Assembly (NCBI GenBank): GCA_004298605.1
Contig: SCPW01000335.1
Span: 1-21,308 of the forward strand
Direction: 5' to 3'
Origin: Gallionella sp.
GTDB lineage: Bacteria; Pseudomonadota; Gammaproteobacteria; Burkholderiales; Gallionellaceae
Length of the DNA stretch: 21,308 bases
Positions 8,913 to 15,342 of the stretch are shown in pieces (the first letter of the stretch is position 1; each line of letters opens with the position of its first letter). The position numbers and the translations under genes were made by a program. A model generated the notes under the pieces. It was not told where the DNA came from and ran no database searches. It was given only the letters and a program-made list of their open reading frames with translations.

Positions 8913-10607
8913 TTACGGGTTTTTAATCTCGGAACCGCTACGCAAATAAAACCACCAGTTCAAAACGAGGCACAACGCGTAGAACACCGCGAATCCATAC
9001 ATTGCCATTTCCGGCGTGCCGGCCTTGATCTGCGCGCCGATTACCACCGGCGCAATGAAAGCGCCATAAGCTGCCACCGCGGAAGTCCAGCCCAATACCG
9101 GCCCGGCCTGTGCCCGGTCAAAGATCACGCCGACCGTGCGGAAGGTTGAGCCGTTGCCCAACCCCGTTGCGGCAAACAACACGACGAACAACACCATGAA
9201 CACCATGAAATATTCTTCCGGTGTCGCCGATTTGTAAGCCAGCATCATCACGTAGCCGGCCGCCGCAGAAGCCACCACCATCACGACGGAAATCATCTGT
9301 GTGACAATGGAGCCGCCGATCTTGTCGGAAATCCAGCCACCCACCGGGCGGATCAGCGCGCCGATGAACGGCCCTATCCAAGCATAGGTCAGCGCGGAAG
9401 GCGCATTGGGATTCTTCAGGGTATGCGCCATCAGGCCGGTCGCCGGGTCGATCACATGCTGCACGCCGAAGATCACCGTGATGGACAGCGGCAATGCCAT
9501 CGAGAAACCGATGAACGAACCGAAAGTGAGCAAATAGAGCACGGTCAACGACCAGGTATGCTTGTTGCTGAAAATAGCGAATTGCTTGTCAATGCCATTT
9601 TTCATTTCGCCGAACGCCGCGAGCTTCATCACGAACAGCACGGCGACCATGATCAGCGGCAAGGCTACCCACATGTTGAGCAGGCCGAGACCTGTCGGCG
9701 CGGGAAGGTACAGATAGAGACCAATGACGCCAACGATGCAAGTCAAACTCCACAGGTACAGTATCTTTGCAAAGGCGGCCAGCGTACCGCCGTAGTTTGG
9801 CGACAACGGCAGCAGGTTGTTCATGCCAAAAAAGCCGAGAAAAGCTAGGGGGATCAGCGCCAGCAGCCAGACGAAACCGGCGTTCTGGATGTAAGTTGGC
9901 GTACCGGCCAGTATTTTGCCGAGAATCCAGCCGGAGTCCTTGGCCAGGGTCATCGGGTCGCCAGCCATCGCGCCGAAAATCCCGGCAGTCATGACCAGGG
10001 GGATGAGTATCTGCATGGTGGTCACGCCAAAATTACCCAACCCGGCGTTGAGGCCAAGCGCGGTACCCTGCAATCGCTTCGGATAGAAGCCGCTGATATT
10101 TGACATCGAACAGGCGAAGTTGCCGCCACCGATGCCGGACAGGAATGCCAATATCTGGAACACGAGCAGCGGTGTAGTCTTGTCCTGCAGCGCGATACCG
10201 GTGCCAATCGCCGGGATCAGCAGCAGCGCGGTAGTCAGAAAGATTGTGTTGCGCCCGCCGCTGAGGCGGATGAAGAACGATGCCGGAATACGCAAGGTCG
10301 CCCCCATCAGCCCGGAAATGGCGGTCAGCGTGAACAACTCGGCCGGCTTGAAGGGAAAGCCGAGGTTAATCATCTGCACCGTGATGATGCCCCACATCAG
10401 CCAGACGGCAAATCCGCACAGCAGGCTGGGAACCGAAATCCATAAGTTTCGGCTGGCAATTTTCTTGCCCTTTGATTCCCAGAATGCATAGTCCTCGACA
10501 TCCCACCTCTCGATATCGGCGGGACTGTGGCTGACTGTGCCTGCGGAGTTGCTGCTGGCTGTGCCTGCGGCACCCAGCGAACCCCGCTGCTCTTTTTTGC
10601 TTATCAC
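8913..10607 (-). CDS. narK2: NarK2-type nitrate/nitrite transporter with extra membrane segments
   Basis: 564 residues, major facilitator superfamily, nitrate/nitrite porter family; the NarK2 type is generally regarded as a nitrate-in, nitrite-out exchanger. Substrate-binding arginines expected from E. coli NarK are present as Arg106 (ATLRIP) and Arg420 (GALIRPVGGWISDK). The first nitrate signature lies at 158-192 (GIGGGNF to GLNAGLGN) and the second at 482-490 (GLGNGSTFR). It is about 100 residues longer than E. coli NarK: a Ser/Ala/Gly-rich N-terminal tail of about 50 residues, and about 60 residues with two hydrophobic stretches (roughly 280-327) between TM6 and TM7. The start is GTG at 10607 with AGAGGG 6-8 bases upstream. 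It sits directly upstream of narGHJI on the same strand. Confidence 0.93.
   Translation of the reverse strand: MISKKEQRGSLGAAGTASSNSAGTVSHSPADIERWDVEDYAFWESKGKKIASRNLWISVPSLLCGFAVWLMWGIITVQMINLGFPFKPAELFTLTAISGLMGATLRIPASFFIRLSGGRNTIFLTTALLLIPAIGTGIALQDKTTPLLVFQILAFLSGIGGGNFACSMSNISGFYPKRLQGTALGLNAGLGNFGVTTMQILIPLVMTAGIFGAMAGDPMTLAKDSGWILGKILAGTPTYIQNAGFVWLLALIPLAFLGFFGMNNLLPLSPNYGGTLAAFAKILYLWSLTCIVGVIGLYLYLPAPTGLGLLNMWVALPLIMVAVLFVMKLAAFGEMKNGIDKQFAIFSNKHTWSLTVLYLLTFGSFIGFSMALPLSITVIFGVQHVIDPATGLMAHTLKNPNAPSALTYAWIGPFIGALIRPVGGWISDKIGGSIVTQMISVVMVVASAAAGYVMMLAYKSATPEEYFMVFMVLFVVLFAATGLGNGSTFRTVGVIFDRAQAGPVLGWTSAVAAYGAFIAPVVIGAQIKAGTPEMAMYGFAVFYALCLVLNWWFYLRSGSEIKNP
10535..10570. repeat. Two 12-bp direct repeats inside the narK2 N-terminal tail
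   Basis: CTGTGCCTGCGG occurs at 10535-10546 and again at 10559-10570, 24 bp apart (8 codons). It encodes the repetitive Ser/Ala/Gly/Thr tail near the NarK2 N-terminus (AAGTAS and SAGTVS). A local duplication would explain part of the unusually long tail. Confidence 0.6.
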
Positions 10608-10635
10608 AATTTACCCTCTGGTCATTACTAAGCTA

Positions 10636-10743
10636 CTAAGCTGCCAAAATTATTTCCGGCTTTTCGCACCCGGACATCGCGCTGGATTCTTCCAGCGCAG
10701 GCCGGGCGATTTCTGAATCATCCCGGCAAATGAGCATTTTCAT
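10636..10743 (-). pseudogene. 35-codon universal-stress-protein-like remnant or microprotein
   Basis: An ATG at 10743, preceded by a strong GGGAGGG ribosome-binding site, opens a 35-residue frame ending in TAG at 10636-10638, 28 bp before narK2. The peptide begins MKMLICRDDSEIARPALEES and ends EIILAA. This follows the first beta strand, first helix and start of the second strand of UspA-family proteins (pattern MKILxxxDGSExAxxALExA ... EIxLLHV). A full Usp has about 140-150 residues, so this is either a 3'-truncated gene or a microprotein kept for its ribosome-binding site. It would be the first gene of the narK2-narGHJI transcript. The Usp resemblance is by eye. Confidence 0.5.
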
Positions 10744-10791
10744 TTTTACCCTCCCTCTTCAAGAAGATTTTGGTAACCCACGGTGCGAGAA

Positions 10792-10867
10792 TAGGCTTGC
10801 ACAGGCGTCGTGCCCATTCTTCCGAAGTACAAGTCAGGCGAGAAAAAAGAACTAGTTCTTTCGGATA
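10792..10867 (-). promoter_or_regulatory. Promoter/operator module A, upstream of narK2-narGHJI
   Basis: This 76-bp segment matches 14471-14546 before narK1 at 54 of 76 positions with no gap. On the minus strand it contains a perfect 16-bp palindrome AAAGAACTAGTTCTTT (10846-10861), then 16 bp on a TACTTCGGAAGAATG element (read from 10829), which is a partial match to a NarL 7-2-7 site. TATTCT follows as a possible -10 hexamer just outside the block. With that -10, transcription would start near 10781, the TACTTCGG element would be centred near -40.5 and the palindrome near -72.5. There is no good -35, as expected of an activated promoter. The whole 10608-10986 gap holds this module, the 35-codon frame and an AT-rich stretch at 10935-10965. 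Confidence 0.6.
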
Positions 10868-10986
10868 AACATGAAGTTTTGTCGATTGGATGAAATGTTC
10901 TTATTTGTCGCCAAGGAAGTGCCGTGTAAATTAAAGGGCGCTTCTAAAAATTCAAAATTTCCGATGAACAAGATGAAGCCGGTTTT

Positions 10987-11196
10987 TCATCTGGACGACA
11001 ACGAATAGATGCCGTAACCCGCAACCAGGAGGCCGACAACCAGATTCAGGGGACGGGTGCTCTCGGTGGGTTGCGGTATAAACAGGGCATCTATACGCAT
11101 AGCCTCGGTGATATTGTTACGGGCAAAGGTAGCCAGGATCAATACGAACCCGTAGATGATGCCCACCACAGTAACAAGGGTGTCCATACTGTTCAT
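10987..11196 (-). CDS. Small two-TM membrane protein in the nar cluster
   Basis: 69 residues from ATG 11196 (an alternative in-frame ATG lies three codons later). Two hydrophobic segments are visible, about 6-25 (LVTVVGIIYGFVLILATFA) and about 50-66 (LNLVVGLLVAGYGIYSL). They are joined by a polar linker RNNITEAMRIDALFIPQPTESTRP that holds charged residues and two prolines. I do not recognise the family. It sits between the terminator of the divergent narK and promoter module A, so it may have its own promoter in 11197-11264. GTGAG before the ATG is a weak ribosome-binding site. Coding is supported by the clean membrane pattern and same-strand placement; a role with the transporters is only a guess. 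Confidence 0.65.
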   Translation of the reverse strand: MNSMDTLVTVVGIIYGFVLILATFARNNITEAMRIDALFIPQPTESTRPLNLVVGLLVAGYGIYSLSSR

Positions 11197-11235
11197 AGTG
11201 AACTCACATGAGCCATAGGCTTAAAGAAGAGGTTG

Positions 11236-11254
11236 GGGTTCTTAAAAAGAACCC
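11236..11254. repeat. Short hairpin upstream of the 69-codon gene
   Basis: GGGTTCTT (11236-11243) pairs with AAGAACCC (11247-11254) around a 3-nt loop. It lies between the intrinsic terminator at 11265 and the small membrane-protein gene, so on the minus strand it would be in that gene's 5' region or in the tail of read-through RNA. It could be an operator palindrome or an RNA stem. Confidence 0.4.
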
Positions 11255-11264
11255 TTCCCGAAAC

Positions 11265-11291
11265 AAAAAAAGGGAAGGCCGCAGCCTTCCC
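11265..11291 (-). terminator. Rho-independent terminator after the divergent narK
   Basis: On the minus strand GGGAAGGC and GCCTTCCC form an 8-bp stem with a 4-nt loop (11272-11291), followed at once by seven T (A run 11265-11271). It lies 15 bp past the stop of the 583-residue NarK and should separate that transcript from the 69-codon gene and the narK2-narGHJI unit. Confidence 0.9.
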
Positions 11292-11306
11292 CCACTGCGT
11301 GTTACA

Positions 11307-13058
11307 TCAATCGGGTTGATGCAAATCCACGTGCTTCATATGCGCTTTCTCTTTTTCGGAAAGTTTGTCCCACCAAGTGCCGCCGGAGTTGCCGTAGTCG
11401 AACCGCTCGGCTCCCTTGCGGGTGTAGTAGTGCCAGTTAATCCACCAGGAATAAGCATAGAAAACCGAGACGCCGATGAAGAACGTCACGGCGCTGCCGG
11501 TGCTGGTGATAGACATACCGACGAGCGAGGTCCAGATAAACGGGCCGAATGCCGCCCACGCTCCGGTCCAGCCGAGCATCTGCGCACCCTTGGCCGGCGA
11601 ATAGGCGAACACGATCGGATACTGGCGGAATGTCGCCGCGTTATTTGTGCCTGTCATCAGGAAGATGAAGAGCATGATCCAGAGGAACCCTTGGAATTGC
11701 CCGACGCTGGTGGGTGTCAGGAACCCCCCGAATACCAGCGCCATACAACCGGCAATTTGCCCCAGCGTCGTCCAGTGCATACCCTTGCTGCCGCCGATCT
11801 TGTCGAACACGCCACCCGAGACAGCGCGAACCAGACCGCCGATTAGCGGGCCGAGGTAGGCATAGGCCAACGGATCAGGCGCACCGTCAAAACCGCCGTA
11901 GATGGTCTTGATCATCATCGGGAATGCGGCCGCATAACCGGAGAACGAACCGAACGAACAGATATAGGTGATGGTGCAGTTCCAGGTATGGGTGCGCGCC
12001 CGGTTCAAATTGCTCAGGATTTCAAACTGACCCTTGAAGCCTCTTGCGGGGACAGTCACGCTCCTCAGGAATAGCGCGCAAAGGATGAAGGCAACGACCA
12101 GGAACGGCACCCAGATAAACAGGCCGTTCTGCACCCACATACCTTTTTTGATCACATTTTTGACCGTTACGTCGGTAATGGCGCCCGCAGGGTTTCTTGT
12201 CACTTCCACCTTTACGCCCTTGGTCGGCACGACTTCCGTGATAGCGCCTTTATCGTCTTTTTTGACTTCCTGCTTGATGGCCTTGATCGTATCGGTCTCC
12301 TGGAGAGTCACGTCCTTGAGTGCGCCGTTTTCCCCTCTTGTGACGATGATCGCGGCGGACAGGGCGGCCAGTTCAGGCTTATTATCCTTGTTGACCACTA
12401 TATCCTTGACCGGGCTGGTCTTATCCTGAGGGTTCTCTCTGACAATCGTTATCGCACCTTTAACCGGGTCGCCCTTGGTAAAGACCTGCGGCCCGCCGAC
12501 CATGGCGCCGAGCGCCGCGAAACCGATGATCCACGGCACGACAAACTGGACGATGCTCACACCGAAGTTACCCAAACCGGCCTGGATACCCATTGCGAGC
12601 CCCTGCAGCCTCTTGGGGAAAAAGATGCTCGTGGAAGGCATGAATGAGGAAAAGTCCCCGCCACCCATGCCGGTTAGGAAACCGATGACCATGAATGTCG
12701 CCCAGCTCGTGTTCGTGTCCTGAATTGCGAAACCCAGCCAGACCATCGGCAGTACTTTAATGATGGTCGAGATACTCACGACCGGCCTGGTTCCGAGCAC
12801 CGGGATAAAGTTGGAATGGATCAGTCGCAAGATGCCGGATGCAAACCCCGGTATCGCCGCGAGCCAGAAATACTCCATCGTGGTGAACTTGAAACCGATG
12901 GCGGGCATTCTCACCACCACCGCGCTCATGACAAACCATGTAGCGAATGAAAATATCAGCGAGAACGTCGTTAAGGCACATGTACGCCACGCGATCGTGC
13001 TACCGGTTTCTTTCCAGAACTGCGGATCTTCCGGCTCCCATCTTGGTAATCTTGCCAT
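11307..13058 (-). CDS. Divergent NarK-family transporter with a large TM5-TM6 loop insert
   Basis: 583 residues, major facilitator superfamily, clearly related to NarK: GFLTGMGGGDFSS and GIQAGLGNFGVSIVQ (about 126-171), FFPKRLQG, and arginines Arg78 (ILRLIHSN) and Arg411 (GGLVRAVSGGVFDK) at the usual anion-binding positions. Three features are odd. Between TM5 and TM6, residues about 190-305 form a hydrophilic Lys/Asp/Val/Thr-rich segment with GAITxV-like repeats at 201, 245, 271 and 292; that loop is periplasmic in E. coli NarK and only about 30 residues long. Signature residues differ from NarK2 next door: Asn to Asp135, Asn to Gln159, and the second signature GLGNGSTFR reads GTNNAATFR (470-478). 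The C-terminal tail (550-583) is long and polar. Substrate is likely nitrate or nitrite but uncertain. AAGGAA precedes the ATG. Confidence 0.85.
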   Translation of the reverse strand: MARLPRWEPEDPQFWKETGSTIAWRTCALTTFSLIFSFATWFVMSAVVVRMPAIGFKFTTMEYFWLAAIPGFASGILRLIHSNFIPVLGTRPVVSISTIIKVLPMVWLGFAIQDTNTSWATFMVIGFLTGMGGGDFSSFMPSTSIFFPKRLQGLAMGIQAGLGNFGVSIVQFVVPWIIGFAALGAMVGGPQVFTKGDPVKGAITIVRENPQDKTSPVKDIVVNKDNKPELAALSAAIIVTRGENGALKDVTLQETDTIKAIKQEVKKDDKGAITEVVPTKGVKVEVTRNPAGAITDVTVKNVIKKGMWVQNGLFIWVPFLVVAFILCALFLRSVTVPARGFKGQFEILSNLNRARTHTWNCTITYICSFGSFSGYAAAFPMMIKTIYGGFDGAPDPLAYAYLGPLIGGLVRAVSGGVFDKIGGSKGMHWTTLGQIAGCMALVFGGFLTPTSVGQFQGFLWIMLFIFLMTGTNNAATFRQYPIVFAYSPAKGAQMLGWTGAWAAFGPFIWTSLVGMSITSTGSAVTFFIGVSVFYAYSWWINWHYYTRKGAERFDYGNSGGTWWDKLSEKEKAHMKHVDLHQPD

Positions 13059-13080
13059 GATAAAGTTTCCTTTTATTTAT

Positions 13081-13122
13081 AGTTTTACATCTAAAGTTTT
13101 ACATCTAAAGCCTTACATCCAA
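13081..13122. repeat. Three tandem 14-bp repeats in the narK leader
   Basis: Two identical 14-mers AGTTTTACATCTAA (13081-13094, 13095-13108) and a third with three changes (13109-13122) stand head to tail, 23 bp before the start of the 583-residue NarK. On the minus strand each unit reads GATGTAA, so each contains an ATG followed at once by TAA. They lie in the 109-bp gap between narK1 and narK. They could be tandem operator sites, part of the mRNA leader, or slippage products; no function is shown. Confidence 0.75.
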
Positions 13123-13167
13123 CCCGAAACACATCTTTAAGAACCGTTAAATTGACCCGATGCCCGT

Positions 13168-14430
13168 TTATTCGAGCGCATCCGCTAATTTTTCTCTCGG
13201 GCCACTGGCCCTGTCGCGCTTGCGCACTTCGGTCCAGTACATCCACATCAGGGAAACCCATACGATGCCGAACATCAGCATGAAACAACTGGAGCGGATA
13301 CCCGTCAGATCCACCAATGCGCCGAACATGATCGGCAGCAGGAACCCGCCCATGCCGCCAGCCAAGCCCACCACACCGGAAATCACCCCGATGTTTTTCG
13401 GGTAATCGTCGGAGATATATTTGAAAACCGAAGCCTTGCCTATCGCAAAAGCGATACCCATGGCAAACATGACGATGGTGAATACGGTCACGTCCAGCCC
13501 GACATTAAAAGTGACAGGGCCGTTCACGGTCGTGATGGTGAATGCGGCGTGCGGGAAAGACAGGATAAACAGGCAGACCATGGACACCAGCATCACCCAC
13601 CAAGTGATGGTATGCGCCCCAAATTTGTCCGAAAAATAGCCGCCCACGGCGCGCAACACGCCCCCCGGTATGCTGAATGCGGCAGCCAGAAACGCTGCCG
13701 TTTTGAGGTCGAAGCCGTATTCGCCGACGTAGTACTTGGTCATCCACAGCGCCATGGCCACATAGCCGCCGAACACGATGGAATAATACTGGCTGTACTT
13801 CCACACCACGGGGTCTTTGAGCGTCGCGAGCTGCTCGCGGATCGTCACACTCTTGCCCACCACATGGCTGGTGTCAGTATAAGTAAAGAACCAGAATGTG
13901 ATCGCGGTGACCAGCATCAGCACCGAATAAACCTGCGGAACCATGGTCCAACCGTAACCCACCACGATGATAGGCGCCACCAGCTTGGTCACCGCCGCGC
14001 CGGTGTTGCCCGCGCCGAAGATGCCCATGGACAATCCTTGCTGGTTCTTCGGGAACCAGCGCGCGCAGTAGGCGATACCTACCGTAAACGAGCCGCCCGC
14101 AACGCCCACAAACAGGCTGGTAACCAAGAAGTGCCAGTACTGGGTACACCAGGAAATGAAATAAATCGGGATCACGGTGGAGAGCATCAGGATAAAAAAT
14201 ACGATGCGCCCGCCGAATCTATCGGTCCACATACCCAGCGGCAGCCGGATCAGCGACCCGGTGAGCACCGGCATGGCTATCAGCAGGCCGAACTGGGTCT
14301 CGTTGAGCTCAAGCATCTTCTTGATCGGGATGCCGATCACCGCGAACATCATCCAGATCATGAAGCACACCGTGAACGCCACTGTGCTCATGATAACCAC
14401 CGACCAGGCTTTATATTTTTGCGACGGCAT
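13168..14430 (-). CDS. narK1: NarK1-type nitrate transporter
   Basis: 420 residues from the ATG at 14430, chosen over an in-frame ATG at 14445 because GGGGGAG, the ribosome-binding site, lies between the two. Twelve-TM major facilitator protein of the nitrate/nitrite porter family. It has Arg62 in SLIRLPLGMWTDRFGG (with the MFS loop 2-3 motif), a first signature at about 109-145 ending GIFGAGNTGAA, a second arginine in GGVLRAVGGYFSDKFG, and GVVGLAGGMGGFLLP near the end. The GAGNTGAA form is typical of NarK1, generally considered a nitrate/proton symporter, in contrast to the NarK2 type. It lies downstream of promoter module B and 110 bp before the divergent narK; the two may be co-transcribed. 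Confidence 0.92.
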   Translation of the reverse strand: MPSQKYKAWSVVIMSTVAFTVCFMIWMMFAVIGIPIKKMLELNETQFGLLIAMPVLTGSLIRLPLGMWTDRFGGRIVFFILMLSTVIPIYFISWCTQYWHFLVTSLFVGVAGGSFTVGIAYCARWFPKNQQGLSMGIFGAGNTGAAVTKLVAPIIVVGYGWTMVPQVYSVLMLVTAITFWFFTYTDTSHVVGKSVTIREQLATLKDPVVWKYSQYYSIVFGGYVAMALWMTKYYVGEYGFDLKTAAFLAAAFSIPGGVLRAVGGYFSDKFGAHTITWWVMLVSMVCLFILSFPHAAFTITTVNGPVTFNVGLDVTVFTIVMFAMGIAFAIGKASVFKYISDDYPKNIGVISGVVGLAGGMGGFLLPIMFGALVDLTGIRSSCFMLMFGIVWVSLMWMYWTEVRKRDRASGPREKLADALE

Positions 14431-14470
14431 GACTATCTCCCCCATTTAAAGTTAATTCCCACTCTCAGAG

Positions 14471-14546
14471 TAGGCTTGTATGGAGAATGCGCACATTCCT
14501 CCGAAGTACAGCCCGAATGAAGAAAAAGGACTAGTACTTTCGGATA
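14471..14546 (-). promoter_or_regulatory. Promoter/operator module B, upstream of narK1
   Basis: Homologue of the 10792-10867 segment with identical length and spacing. Conserved blocks on the plus strand are TAGGCTTG (14471-14478), ACATTC.TCCGAAGTACA (around 14492-14510) and GACTAGTACTTTCGGATA (14529-14546). CCGAAGTAC (14501-14509) and GTACTTTCGG (14534-14543) form an inverted pair 24 bp apart. The palindrome of copy A survives here with one mismatch per arm pair (14525-14540). On the minus strand TACTCT just past the block is a candidate -10, giving a start near 14460 and a leader of about 30 nt to narK1. NarL is the obvious candidate regulator but is not proven. Confidence 0.6.
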
Positions 14547-14589
14547 GTCGGAGATTTTGGAGATATGATTTTTGGGTGGGGGCACAGCC

Positions 14590-14642
14590 ATCGCGCCCTT
14601 CTTCCGGTGCATGGATAGATCAGGGCGCGATAAATCGCGCCC
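14590..14642. repeat. Three-armed GC palindrome after narL
   Basis: ATCGCGCCC at 14590-14598, GGGCGCGAT at 14623-14631 and ATCGCGCCC at 14634-14642. The middle arm can pair with either neighbour, giving a tight hairpin with a 2-nt loop or a looser one with a 24-nt loop. The tight form shares its core (GGGCGCGAT-2nt-ATCGCGCCC) with the palindrome between moaA and lipA at 19446-19473, so it looks like a dispersed repetitive palindrome. It lies 38 bp after narL and could stall or end narXL transcription, though no T tract follows. Confidence 0.7.
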
Positions 14643-14679
14643 CTACCGGGCTATTCCATTTTCAGAAATAGAATTGGAA

Positions 14680-15342
14680 TTACTTATCCGCGACGAGCCC
14701 ATGCTCCACCGCATACACGGCAGCCTGCACGCGCTTGGCGAGGTTGAGCTTGCGGAGTATGCCCTGCACATGGATTTTGATGGTGGATTCCGCCAGGTTG
14801 AGCACACGGGCGATTTCCTTGTTGCTGGCGCCGTGGGCGATCATGATGATGATCTCACGCTCGCGCGGCGAGAGCCTGCCCGGGCTGACATCCGCCACAA
14901 CCACTTCAACCCTGGCCGGGGCGCGCAGGGAATCGGCCAGCTTGTGCGCTATTTGCGGCGACATCACGGATTCGCCGCGCGCCGCGCGCTGTATGGATAC
15001 CAGCAGGAATTCGGTGTCGATATTTTTCAGCAGGTAACCGCGCGCTCCGGCACGCAGCGTTTCCAGCAAGTCTTCGGCATCTTCCGAAACGGTGAGCATG
15101 ACGACATGCGCTTCCGGAACATCTTCCGCCAGCATACCCAACGCTTCCAGCCCGCTGGTGCCGGGCATATGCAGGTCGAGCAGCACCACATCGGGCTTGA
15201 GCTGTTTCGCGCGTTTGACGCCCTCCAGCCCATCGCCGGCCTCACCCACTACCTCGAACCCCTCATGGCGCTGCAAGACCAGCTTGATGCCGCTACGGAA
15301 CAGCGTGTGGTCATCGACGATCAAAATGCGTATTGGTTTCAT
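14680..15342 (-). CDS. narL: Nitrate/nitrite response regulator NarL
   Basis: 220 residues, the standard two-domain length. The receiver domain (about 1-120) has acidic Asp10 and Asp11, phospho-acceptor Asp56 in VVLLDLHMPG, Thr84 and Lys106 in GYLLKN. The LuxR-type helix-turn-helix (about 155-215) includes LSPREREIIIMIAHGASNKE and AESTIKIHVQGILRKLNL. Phosphorylated NarL binds heptamer sites and controls nitrate-respiration genes. The ATG overlaps the narX stop by 4 bases (ATGA), so the two are translationally coupled. The immediate neighbourhood of narK and narGHJI supports NarL over other family members such as NarP or UvrY. Confidence 0.95.
   Translation of the reverse strand: MKPIRILIVDDHTLFRSGIKLVLQRHEGFEVVGEAGDGLEGVKRAKQLKPDVVLLDLHMPGTSGLEALGMLAEDVPEAHVVMLTVSEDAEDLLETLRAGARGYLLKNIDTEFLLVSIQRAARGESVMSPQIAHKLADSLRAPARVEVVVADVSPGRLSPREREIIIMIAHGASNKEIARVLNLAESTIKIHVQGILRKLNLAKRVQAAVYAVEHGLVADK

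Noticed and set aside
8915..8935. Terminator after narK2 (CCC TTAC GGG followed by T run)
   Set aside because: The stem is only 3-4 bp, and the T run is on the plus strand, the wrong side for a minus-strand gene.
10970..10992. Terminator after the 69-codon gene
   Set aside because: A 7-bp AT-rich stem (AGATGAA/TTCATCT) overlaps the stop codon and is followed only by TGTT; too weak to call.
13081..13122. Tandem repeats as a CRISPR array
   Set aside because: Units are 14 bp with no spacers and no cas genes nearby.
13549..14520. A 323-codon plus-strand open frame opposite narK1
   Set aside because: His/Arg/Asp-rich low-complexity product, antisense to a 12-TM transporter; typical shadow of a hydrophobic protein gene.
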